A program made the position numbers and the translations under genes. The notes under the pieces are model-generated. The model was not told where the DNA came from, ran no database searches, and saw only the letters and a program-made list of their open reading frames with translations. From positions 434,001 through 498,000 of the forward strand of contig NZ_LR882035.1 of NCBI RefSeq assembly GCF_904528075.1: a stretch of 64,000 nt of DNA, in the 5' to 3' direction. This DNA comes from Agreia sp. COWG. GTDB lineage: Bacteria; Actinomycetota; Actinomycetes; Actinomycetales; Microbacteriaceae. Shown here in pieces: positions 24,511-31,648 of this stretch (positions are counted from its first letter, which is position 1; each line of letters starts with the position of its first letter).

Positions 24511-26891
24511 CCCACGTGAGTATCGACAATGCAGTACGAGGCGAGCGGCACAGCGAGACGCAGCAAGCCGCCGACGCCGGCGTCGTCCGAGTGGCCCGGC
24601 CCGAGGCATCCGGCCGTGTTCTCGCTCTGCTCGCCGAGATGACCCTCGACGAGAAGCTGGCCCAGCTGGTGGGCTTCTGGGTCGACCAGGGCGACGAGGT
24701 CGTGGCTCCCATGGCGGGTGAGATGGCCTCGTCGACCCGATACGAGGATGCGACGGCCCACGGCCTCGGCCACCTCACCCGGGTCTACGGCACCCGGCCG
24801 GTCGACCCCGCCGAGCGCGCGAACTGGCTGTGGGCCGAGCAGCGCCGCCTGCAGACGGAGACGCGCCTCGGCATCCCCGCGCTCGTTCACGAGGAGTGCC
24901 TCACCGGGCTCGCCGCGTGGAAGGCGGCCACGTTTCCGACGCCGCTCGCGTGGGGTGCGTCGTTCGACCCCGTCCTCGTCGAGCGCATGGCCCGCGCCAT
25001 CGGCGGATCCATGCGAGAGCTGGGCATCCACCAGGGCCTCGCACCCGTGCTCGACGTGATTCGCGACCCGCGCTGGGGGAGGGTCGACGAGTGCATCGCA
25101 GAGGACCCGTATGTGGTCGGAACGATCGGCACCGCCTACGTTCGCGGCCTGCAGGCCGAGGGGGTCCACGCCACGCTGAAACACTTCGTGGGTTACTCCG
25201 CATCGCAGGCCGGCCGCAACCACGCGCCGGTGCACGTGGGGCGTCGTGAGCTCGAAGACGTGCTGCTGCCCCCGTTCGAGATGGCGGTGCGTCTCGGGAA
25301 CGTGCGCTCGGTCATGAACTCCTACGCCGAGATCGACGGGATGCCCGTGGCGGCGACCCCCGAATACCTCACCGGCATTCTGCGCGAGCGCTGGGGCTTC
25401 GACGGCGTCGTGGTGTCGGATTATTTCGCCGTGGCTTTTCTCGAGACCATGCACGCTGTCGCGGCCGGTCGCGGCCATGCGGCGCAGCTGGCGCTCGAGG
25501 CGGGAATCGACGTTGAGCTGCCGAGCGGGGACGCCTATCTGGAGCCGCTCGCCGAACGCGTGCGCGACGGCCGCATGCCGCTCGACGTCATCGACCGTGC
25601 GGTGCTGCGCCTCCTCACCGAGAAAGAAGAGCTGGGCCTCTTCGACGCGAATTTCGACGAGGCACCGACGCGGATCGACCTCGACGGCCCGGAACACCGC
25701 GCCATCGCGCGCGAGCTGGCCCTGGAATCGGTTGTGCTGCTCTCGAATGACGGCACGCTGCCGCTGGCATCGCCTGCCCGCATCGCCCTGATCGGGCCCA
25801 ACGCCGACAGTGCCGAGGCCCTCATGGGCTGCTACTCGTTCGCGAACCACGTGCTCGCTCACCACCCGGGCACTCCGCTCGGTTTCGAGATACCCACCCT
25901 GGGCGAGGCGCTTCGTGCCCGGTACCCGGATGCTCAGGTCACCAGTGCGCTCGGCTGCGAGGTGGAGGGTGGTGACGTCTCGGGCATCTCCGCTGCCGTG
26001 GCGGCTGCCACCGAGGCCGACGTGGCGATCGTTGTCGTCGGCGACAGGGCGGGACTCTTCGGCCGTGGGACGGTGGGTGAGGGCAACGACGTGGAGTCGC
26101 TGGAGCTGCCCGGGCTGCAGCGCCGACTGGTCGAGGAGGTGGCAGCCTGCGGCACGCCGGTGGTGCTGGTCGTGCTCTCGGGGCGGCCCTACGCCATCGG
26201 CTGGGCGCTCGACGGCATCGGGCCCGACTCGGCGGGCAAGGTCTCCGCTGTTCTGCAGGCGTTCTTTCCCGGCGAAGAGGGAGGAACCGCGCTCGCGGCC
26301 CTGCTCGCCGGCGATGACAACCCGTCGGGGCACCTGCCGGTGTCGCTACCGCGCTCGGCCGGGGCGCAACCGTTCAGCTACCTTCATCCGATTCTGGGCG
26401 GGCCGACTGAGATCACCAGCGCCGACAGCACCCCGGTGCGGCCGTTCGGCTTCGGTCTCGGGTACGTCGGCTTCGAGCGCAGCGATCTGCGGGTGGCCGC
26501 CGAGGTGCCCACGGATGGCACGATCTCGGTGACCGTGAGCATCAGAAACACGGGTGAGCGTGCGGGAACCGATCTCGCCCAGCTGTACGCGCGAGACGTC
26601 GTCAGCAGCGTCACGCGGCCGGTAGCCCAGCTGCTCGGCTACCGGCGCGTGCGGCTCGAGCCGGGGGAGCGGGTAGATGTGCGGTTCGATGTGCCGACGA
26701 GCCGCCTCGCGTTCACGAACAACCGCTTCGAGCGCGTCGTGGAGCCGGGCACGATCGAGCTGTGGGCGGGCGCATCGTGCGACGACCGCGAGGCATCGGG
26801 CGTCGTCGAGCTCACGGGTCGGGACCGCCCGCTGAACGGGGGCCTGCCCGAGCTGACTGAGGTGACCGTGCTGCGCGGCCCGCGGGTCTGA
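24507..26891 (+). CDS. Glycoside hydrolase family 3 (beta-xylosidase/beta-glucosidase)
   Basis: A 794-residue intracellular enzyme. The N-terminal (alpha/beta)8 domain includes VHEECLTGL, LAPVLDVIRDPRWGRVDECIAEDPYVVG, LKHFVGYS and the nucleophile Asp305 in GVVVSDYFAV. The second alpha/beta domain begins near ALESVVLLSNDGTLPL and contains the GEGNDVESLELPGLQ segment; the C-terminal fibronectin-III-like domain has SIRNTGERAGTDLAQLYARDVVSSVTRPVAQLLGYRRVRLEPGE. Length is normal for three-domain GH3 enzymes. As the last gene of the ABC operon it should hydrolyse the imported oligosaccharide, with xylosides favoured by the bxlA-like context. Confidence 0.93.
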   Translation: MTHVSIDNAVRGERHSETQQAADAGVVRVARPEASGRVLALLAEMTLDEKLAQLVGFWVDQGDEVVAPMAGEMASSTRYEDATAHGLGHLTRVYGTRPVDPAERANWLWAEQRRLQTETRLGIPALVHEECLTGLAAWKAATFPTPLAWGASFDPVLVERMARAIGGSMRELGIHQGLAPVLDVIRDPRWGRVDECIAEDPYVVGTIGTAYVRGLQAEGVHATLKHFVGYSASQAGRNHAPVHVGRRELEDVLLPPFEMAVRLGNVRSVMNSYAEIDGMPVAATPEYLTGILRERWGFDGVVVSDYFAVAFLETMHAVAAGRGHAAQLALEAGIDVELPSGDAYLEPLAERVRDGRMPLDVIDRAVLRLLTEKEELGLFDANFDEAPTRIDLDGPEHRAIARELALESVVLLSNDGTLPLASPARIALIGPNADSAEALMGCYSFANHVLAHHPGTPLGFEIPTLGEALRARYPDAQVTSALGCEVEGGDVSGISAAVAAATEADVAIVVVGDRAGLFGRGTVGEGNDVESLELPGLQRRLVEEVAACGTPVVLVVLSGRPYAIGWALDGIGPDSAGKVSAVLQAFFPGEEGGTALAALLAGDDNPSGHLPVSLPRSAGAQPFSYLHPILGGPTEITSADSTPVRPFGFGLGYVGFERSDLRVAAEVPTDGTISVTVSIRNTGERAGTDLAQLYARDVVSSVTRPVAQLLGYRRVRLEPGERVDVRFDVPTSRLAFTNNRFERVVEPGTIELWAGASCDDREASGVVELTGRDRPLNGGLPELTEVTVLRGPRV

Positions 26892-26924
26892 CTCTGTGGG
26901 TGCTGCCGACGCGATCGTCGCTCC

Positions 26925-26980
26925 TTCAGGAGGAGAGCGCCGCCGCCGCCATAGTGGCGTCGACGGCACTCCTGTCCTGA
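26925..26980. repeat. Nested palindrome, copy 2 (diverged)
   Basis: TTCAGGAGGAG (26925-26935) and CTCCTGTCCTGA (26969-26980) form the outer stem with a two-base bulge; an inner stem pairs a GCCGCC-rich stretch with TGGCGTCGACGGC around TAG, with two mismatches. Arm sequences and inner GGCGTC match the element at 17900-17960, which it resembles in order and spacing. Confidence 0.65.
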
Positions 26981-27153
26981 TCTGGCAACGCCATTGTTGG
27001 ATCAACGCGCCTGACGAGGGACGAACCCCGTATTGCAGTGTCCTTCAAGTGTGTGCCGCGCCCGGAACGGGGGCGTTGCGAACGCGACACACAATAACCA
27101 TTCGGAGTCGGACAGCGGTCGGATTGGGTTCTCCAGCGGCGAACGATCAGCGT

Positions 27154-27215
27154 CCGCGCACGTTGGGTACATCCGCTACCGCTCGAGCGACAGCGGACGT
27201 ACCCAACGTGCGCGG
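27154..27215. repeat. Long inverted repeat (17-bp perfect arms)
   Basis: CCGCGCACGTTGGGTAC (27154-27170) is matched exactly by its complement at 27199-27215; the arms continue inward for seven more bases with one mismatch, around a loop that is itself centred on CGCTCGAGCG. A 24-bp stem in RNA would be very stable. It ends 11 bp beyond the stop of the luciferase-like gene and may terminate that transcript, but a T tract is missing. Confidence 0.75.
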
Positions 27216-27226
27216 ATGCGGCAGCG

Positions 27227-28237
27227 CTACGTCAGCGCCGGAACGATGTCCTTCATGATCGTCTCGAGCAGGTGCGCGTTGTAGTCGACGCCCAGCTGGT
27301 TGGGAACGGTCACGAGCACGGTGTCGGCCTCGCGCACGGCCGCGTCGTCGAGCAGCTCGGCGACGATCGCATCCGGCTCGCCCACGTAGCTCTTCCCGAA
27401 GCGGGCGATCCCGTTATCGAGGTAGCCGACCTGGTCGTTGCGATCGCGGTCCATGTCTCCGAAGTAGGCACGATCCTGGTCGGTCGTGATCGGCAGGATG
27501 CTGCGGCTCACCGACACGCGCGGCTCGCGCTCCCAGCCGGCGTCCTTCCAGGCGGCCCGGTAGAGCGCGATCTGCTCGGCCTGCAGGTCGCCGAACGGCA
27601 CACCCGTGTCTTCGCTCAGCAGCGTCGAGCTCATCAGGTTCATGCCCTGCTCCGCCGTCCATGCGGCGGTCTGCCGTGTGCCCGAGCCCCACCAGATGCG
27701 GTCGGCGAGGCCGGGGGCCTGGGGCAGGATGCCCATGGGCTGGCTCACACCGGTCATCTGCGGATTGCTCGTGGCGACGGCGGCATTGGTGATCGCCGCG
27801 CGGAACATCTCGGTGTGCGCCCGGGCGATGTCGGCATCCGATTCGCCGTTCTGGGGCACGAAGCCGAACGACTCCGAGCCGCGGAGCGCCGTCTCGGGTG
27901 ATCCCCGGCTGACGCCGAGCTGCAGCCGGCCGGCGGCGATGAGGTCGGCGGTGGCCGCGGCCTCCGCCATGTAGAGGGGATTCTCGTAGCGCATATCGAT
28001 CACGCCGGTGCCGAGCTCGATCGTCTTGGTGCGCGCGGCCATGGCGGCGAGCAGCGGAAAGGGCGAGGCGAACTGCCTGGCGAAGTGGTGCACGCGCATG
28101 TAGGCGCCGTCGACGCCCAGCTCCTCTGCCGCCACGGTGAGGTCGATCATCTGCAGGTGCGCGTCGGCGGCGGTGCGCGTCAACGATCCCGGAATCGGCT
28201 GCCAGTGTCCGAACGAGAGAAATCCAAGCTTCTTCAT
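27227..28237 (-). CDS. LLM class flavin-dependent oxidoreductase
   Basis: A 336-residue luciferase-like monooxygenase. It starts KKLGFLSFGHWQP and shows AEELGVDGAYMRVHHFARQFASPFPLLAAMAARTKTIELGTGVIDMRYENPLYMAEAAATADLIAAGRLQLGVSRGSPE, the classical barrel core with the HHF segment and LQLGVSRGSPE. Such enzymes use reduced FMN (or F420) and oxygen on varied substrates; no partner flavin reductase is nearby. It is divergent from the EEP phosphodiesterase at 28391. Confidence 0.88.
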   Translation of the reverse strand: MKKLGFLSFGHWQPIPGSLTRTAADAHLQMIDLTVAAEELGVDGAYMRVHHFARQFASPFPLLAAMAARTKTIELGTGVIDMRYENPLYMAEAAATADLIAAGRLQLGVSRGSPETALRGSESFGFVPQNGESDADIARAHTEMFRAAITNAAVATSNPQMTGVSQPMGILPQAPGLADRIWWGSGTRQTAAWTAEQGMNLMSSTLLSEDTGVPFGDLQAEQIALYRAAWKDAGWEREPRVSVSRSILPITTDQDRAYFGDMDRDRNDQVGYLDNGIARFGKSYVGEPDAIVAELLDDAAVREADTVLVTVPNQLGVDYNAHLLETIMKDIVPALT

Positions 28238-28390
28238 ATCTATGTAAACGTATGAAGCCGACCGCTATTCCCCCCGCCGGGCCTTCGTTAAGACGGAGTA
28301 AACACTCGGGTGGAGCGGGCGTCGCCAATCCAAATCCCAGCCCGGCACGAATAGTGTGAGTTCTAGCACAACAGCGAGAGGACCAACGCG

Positions 28391-29080
28391 ATGCGCGTCG
28401 TCAGTTACAACCTGCGGAATAACAGCGCCAGCGGCGAACTCGGCGCCATCGCCGACAGCCGCGACGTCGACATCTTCTGCGTGCAGGAGGCCGACACGAC
28501 GCAGCTTCCGCACACCCTCGGTCACCTCACCCTGTCGCACGCGACCACCGAGAACCGCCTCGGCCTCGCCCTGTACTACCGCAAGGAGCGCTTCACCGTC
28601 GAGGACTCCACGACGTTCGCCTTGAAGAAGTCCATGCACGATCGGGTCATGTCCCCTGGTACGCAGCGCCTGCTCGGAGCCCGACTGCGCGACGCCGAGA
28701 CCGACCGCTCCTTCGTGGCCGCGTCGTTCCACGCGGCACCGCTCACGGCGTCGAACTCGCTGCGTCGCACCCAGATCACGGCGGCGCACGAAGAGCTGCA
28801 GCGCATCGGAGAAGATCTGCCCATCATCATGGTCGGCGACTTCAACTACCCCCTGTTCCAGAACAAGCTGCGCGCCGGCATCAAGGACTCGGGTTACGAG
28901 CTGTCACTGAGCGACAGCGTGACCTACCTGCGTTACAAGTGGGTGCGCGGCCACTTCGACTTCGTGACCTCGAACGGCTTCCGCATCGATACCGTGAAGA
29001 CGCTGCCGCAGGGCGATTCCGACCACCTGCCTATTCTGGTGACCGCCGAGTACGACATGGCGTCGCTCGCGGGAGAGTAG
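28391..29080 (+). CDS. Endonuclease/exonuclease/phosphatase (EEP) family protein
   Basis: A 229-residue intracellular EEP-fold phosphodiesterase. The metal and phosphate-binding motifs are in order: SYNLRNN (Asn), VQEAD (metal Glu), SFHAAPL (where the family usually has the catalytic His), GDFNYPL (Asp/Asn) and DSDHLPI (Asp/His). All expected catalytic residues are present. Substrate may be a nucleic acid, a sphingolipid or an inositol phosphate. GAGAGG precedes the ATG by about nine bases. Divergent from the luciferase-like gene. Confidence 0.82.
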   Translation: MRVVSYNLRNNSASGELGAIADSRDVDIFCVQEADTTQLPHTLGHLTLSHATTENRLGLALYYRKERFTVEDSTTFALKKSMHDRVMSPGTQRLLGARLRDAETDRSFVAASFHAAPLTASNSLRRTQITAAHEELQRIGEDLPIIMVGDFNYPLFQNKLRAGIKDSGYELSLSDSVTYLRYKWVRGHFDFVTSNGFRIDTVKTLPQGDSDHLPILVTAEYDMASLAGE

Positions 29081-29340
29081 CTCCGCGGCGTGCCCCGGTC
29101 GGGGTACAGCTGTGTGCTCGGCCCCGTCGCGACTCCACCGCCGTGAGTGCGTTCGGTGCAACCGCGGTGCCAGAAGGAGGGCCTCCCCTTCAGGGGCGAA
29201 ACCGGCCCTCGGGGGGCTGCCCAGCAGTACTGCTGACCACCGGATCGGGTACTACGCGACTCCGGCTGAGGCACTACTGGAAGCGGTCGGAATCGCCTCG
29301 TAGCGAGAAGTCCTCATGTCATCGTTCTTCTCAACAGAGG

Positions 29341-29367
29341 CCCAAGGGGTGGTCTCGTCACCTTGGG
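29341..29367 (+). promoter_or_regulatory. Hairpin overlapping the ribosome site of the SipW-locus gene
   Basis: CCCAAGG (29341-29347) pairs exactly with CCTTGGG (29361-29367), and the right arm merges into GGGGAG, the ribosome site nine bases before the ATG at 29377. Folding would mask part of the ribosome site. The rest of the 296-bp gap upstream (29081-29340) contains no convincing gene or riboswitch. Confidence 0.45.
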
Positions 29368-29376
29368 GAGAACAGC

Positions 29377-30129
29377 ATGACTCAGATTTTTGAGACCAAC
29401 GAGACGTCGGAACCGACCGGAGTGTCGTCGTCGAAGAAGCGCGCCACCCGCCAGAAGGCGTTGGCGCTCCTGGCCGCCGGACTCGTCGTCGGGGTCGGCG
29501 CCACGGTCACCTTGGCCGTCTGGAACGACTCGGAGTGGATCGTCGGCGGAACCGCCGGCGCCAATGGCCAGCCCGGTACGCCGGGGGTCGGCACAAGCAC
29601 CTTCGAGGTGCAGCAGAACACGTCGTCGCCCTTCGTCGCCGCATCCTTCGCCGACAGGGAAGTCAACCCGGGTGGTTCGCTGACGTTCACCCCCGGTGCC
29701 CTCGCCCTGGCTCCGGGTGACGCGGTCTACGCGCCCGTCTCGCTCAGCACCACGTCGACCTCGGTCGCCGCCCCGTCGGTCACGCTCGCCGGATCAGTCG
29801 CTGCGGCGAACATCCCCGTCGTCGATGCCGGCAGCCAACTGTCCGCCGCACTGCAACTGCGTGTCACCGTGACCACCACTGCGCGAGGAACTGCACCGGC
29901 GTGCAACGCCGCATCCTTCGCCGCCGGAAGCACGTATGTCGTGGGTGGTGCGGCCGCGACGGCGCCGCTGAACACGGCAGGAACCGGCGTCAGCACGCTC
30001 GCAGCAGCCTCGGGCAACCAGCTCAACTACTGCTTCGAGATCACGCTCCCGGCGGGTGCGTCTGACACGCTGCAGGGTCGAACGGTGGCCCCGGCCTGGC
30101 AGTTCGTCTCGGCCTCCGAGCTCAACTAG
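29377..30129 (+). CDS. Exported protein with SipW-type signal peptide (TasA-like)
   Basis: A 250-residue secreted protein. After a charged start (KKRATRQKALALLAAG) the signal segment LVVGVGATVTLAVWNDSEW fits the alternate signal peptide of SipW-dependent substrates (G-x-T-x-A-x-W-x-D-x-E). The mature part is rich in Ser, Thr, Ala and Val, has one Cys pair (residues ~170 and ~220), and looks like repeated beta-strands (SLTFTPGALALAPGDAVYAPVSLS), as in TasA/camelysin-type surface fibre proteins. The ATG at 29377 has GGGGAG ahead of it. It is the first gene of a four-gene unit with the matching signal peptidase, so it is probably processed by it. Confidence 0.8.
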   Translation: MTQIFETNETSEPTGVSSSKKRATRQKALALLAAGLVVGVGATVTLAVWNDSEWIVGGTAGANGQPGTPGVGTSTFEVQQNTSSPFVAASFADREVNPGGSLTFTPGALALAPGDAVYAPVSLSTTSTSVAAPSVTLAGSVAAANIPVVDAGSQLSAALQLRVTVTTTARGTAPACNAASFAAGSTYVVGGAAATAPLNTAGTGVSTLAAASGNQLNYCFEITLPAGASDTLQGRTVAPAWQFVSASELN

Positions 30130-30180
30130 TACCGCCACCACAGCGATCATCGACACTCCTCTCTGACGAAAGGCAGATCG

Positions 30181-30834
30181 ATGACTCACGTGGCCGAGAT
30201 CCGCGGGACCCGCCGAGCAGATCCCCCTCTTCTCGGCGGGTTCCGCGGCCTTGGACTCGCGGCGAAGGCAGTGCTCGCCCGCATCAGGGATGCGGCACTC
30301 GCCCTCGCCGCGCTGGCCGGGGTCGCCGCAATCGGCTGGGGGGTGGCCACACTGTTCTTCGGATTCTCGCTGGTCACCTTCGCAACCGGATCCATGGCTC
30401 CCACGATCCCCACCGGATCGATCGCCCTGGTTCGCGAGGTGCCGGCGTCGCAGCTCGAGATCGGCCAGGTAGTGACCCTGCAGCGCGGGGGAGAGCGCCT
30501 GCCGATCACCCACCGCATCACCGATATCACACCGAACCCGGCCGTGCGAGATGGCTTCATCATCTCGATGCAGGGCGACGCGAACGCTATTCCGGATGTC
30601 TTCCCCTACTACGTGAAGAGGGGGAAGGTCGTTCTCTGGTCGGCCGCAGGAGGCCAGGCCGTGAGCGACATGATCGGCAGCCCGGTGACACTCATCGCCA
30701 TCACCGCGGGGGCCGGCGCCCTCGTGCTCTGGGCCTTCTGGCCGCGAGGGCGCACCGTCGAACGCACCGGCACCAGCACGAGCACCAGCAGCATCGAACC
30801 ACAACGAAGAGGTGAGAGACGCCATGCGCGTTGA
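30181..30834 (+). CDS. sipW: Signal peptidase I, SipW (ER-type Ser/His) family
   Basis: A 217-residue membrane protease that removes signal peptides from exported proteins. It has a first membrane helix ending FATGSMAPTI with catalytic Ser71, the SipW/ER-type His in LPITHRI (His111) in place of the Lys of ordinary type I peptidases, QGDANAIPDV with the conserved Asp region, and a second membrane helix near the C-terminus (VTLIAITAGAGALVLWAFW) plus a Ser/Thr tail. Two neighbours carry the signal type this subclass recognises. Its last bases overlap the start of the next gene (30824), indicating a single transcript. Confidence 0.9.
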   Translation: MTHVAEIRGTRRADPPLLGGFRGLGLAAKAVLARIRDAALALAALAGVAAIGWGVATLFFGFSLVTFATGSMAPTIPTGSIALVREVPASQLEIGQVVTLQRGGERLPITHRITDITPNPAVRDGFIISMQGDANAIPDVFPYYVKRGKVVLWSAAGGQAVSDMIGSPVTLIAITAGAGALVLWAFWPRGRTVERTGTSTSTSSIEPQRRGERRHAR

Positions 30835-31648
30835 GCAGGCATCCGATAGACGACGACCGGCCCTCGTCCTGGCGACCATCGTCGCCGTGATTCTCATGGT
30901 GGCGGGTCTCGCGCTCGTCTCGGCCAGGGCCTTCGCGGCCCCCGCCCTTCCGGGCGACCCGAATCCGCAGCCCGGTGCCCCCGGGTACCTCAAGCTCTCC
31001 GAGACACCGAACCCGCTGATGTTTCAGAACATGAGCCCGGGGCAGGTCGGCTATGGGGAGATCGAGGTCACCCTGGAAGATGCCGAGACTGCGGAGCTCG
31101 ATCTGGAGATGTACGCCGGAGGGGAGGTGCTGGATCATCCCAACGGAGTGACCATCTCGATCAGCATGTGCGATGCTCCGTGGTCGGGCCTGCCCGATGA
31201 GACCGTCACTTCCGATCCCACCGACCCCGGCTGCAGCGCCGGCGAACAACTGATCAATGAGACCGGATCGGCTGAAAGCTCCGACGGCACGCCCCTCTTC
31301 GACCTCGGCAGGCTGCGGAACGACACTCCTCGCTACATCTTGGTCGAAGTGCGCATGCCCGATGTCTCGTTCTCGAGGGACGAGAGCCTCATGGGGCTCT
31401 CCGGCGACTTCGCCTTTCAGGTGATCGCGCAGGGCGATGACTCGATTCCGATCACCACGCCCCCGACTACCACGCCGTCGACGAACACGCCAGGCGTCGC
31501 GGCTTCTCCCGGCACCCGTGGCACCGGCGGCCTCGCCAGCACCGGGCTGGACGCGCTCGCCATGGCGCTCCTCGCATCCGGTGCCATCGCACTCGGTGCC
31601 ATCACTCGATACCGCCGATCGCTCACGCCACGAAGGAGTGCGTCATGA
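30824..31648 (+). CDS. LAxTG-anchored surface protein of the SipW module
   Basis: A 274-residue exported protein. The N-terminal signal (RRRPALVLATIVAVILMVAGLALVSARAFAAPA) is a standard Sec type. The body has the layout seen in SipW-neighbour proteins: N-terminal strand LKLSETPNPLMFQNMSPGQVGYGEIEVTLED, then ISISMCDAPWSGLP with a second Cys further on. A Pro/Thr linker (PTTTPSTNTPG) leads to the sorting signal GLASTGLDALAMALLASGAIALGAITRYRR: LASTG, hydrophobic helix and basic tail. LAxTG is the motif used by class E sortases of high-GC actinobacteria. The gene starts 11 bases inside the end of sipW and overlaps the next ORF by four bases. Confidence 0.82.
   Translation: MRVEQASDRRRPALVLATIVAVILMVAGLALVSARAFAAPALPGDPNPQPGAPGYLKLSETPNPLMFQNMSPGQVGYGEIEVTLEDAETAELDLEMYAGGEVLDHPNGVTISISMCDAPWSGLPDETVTSDPTDPGCSAGEQLINETGSAESSDGTPLFDLGRLRNDTPRYILVEVRMPDVSFSRDESLMGLSGDFAFQVIAQGDDSIPITTPPTTTPSTNTPGVAASPGTRGTGGLASTGLDALAMALLASGAIALGAITRYRRSLTPRRSAS

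Larger units (their letters stand above)
26892..27226. other. Convergent intergenic region with two hairpin structures
   Basis: No gene is supported. The region lies between the 3' ends of the GH3 gene and the luciferase-like gene and contains copy 2 of the nested palindrome (26925-26980) and a long dyad (27154-27215). Either could act as a bidirectional transcription stop, although neither is followed by a T tract. Confidence 0.6.

Noticed and set aside
24309..26333. 674-codon reverse-strand open frame opposite GH3 and permease genes
   Set aside because: Shadow frame of the GC-rich coding strand; the forward genes have complete catalytic motifs.
23436..26891. Apparent 1151-residue fusion of permease and GH3
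   Set aside because: The first ~357 residues are out-of-frame reading of the two permease genes; GH3 has its own ATG at 24507 with ATGA overlap.
29081..29340. Small gene (63 codons) or riboswitch before the SipW module
   Set aside because: The open frame has no ribosome site or recognisable sequence, and no known riboswitch core could be identified.
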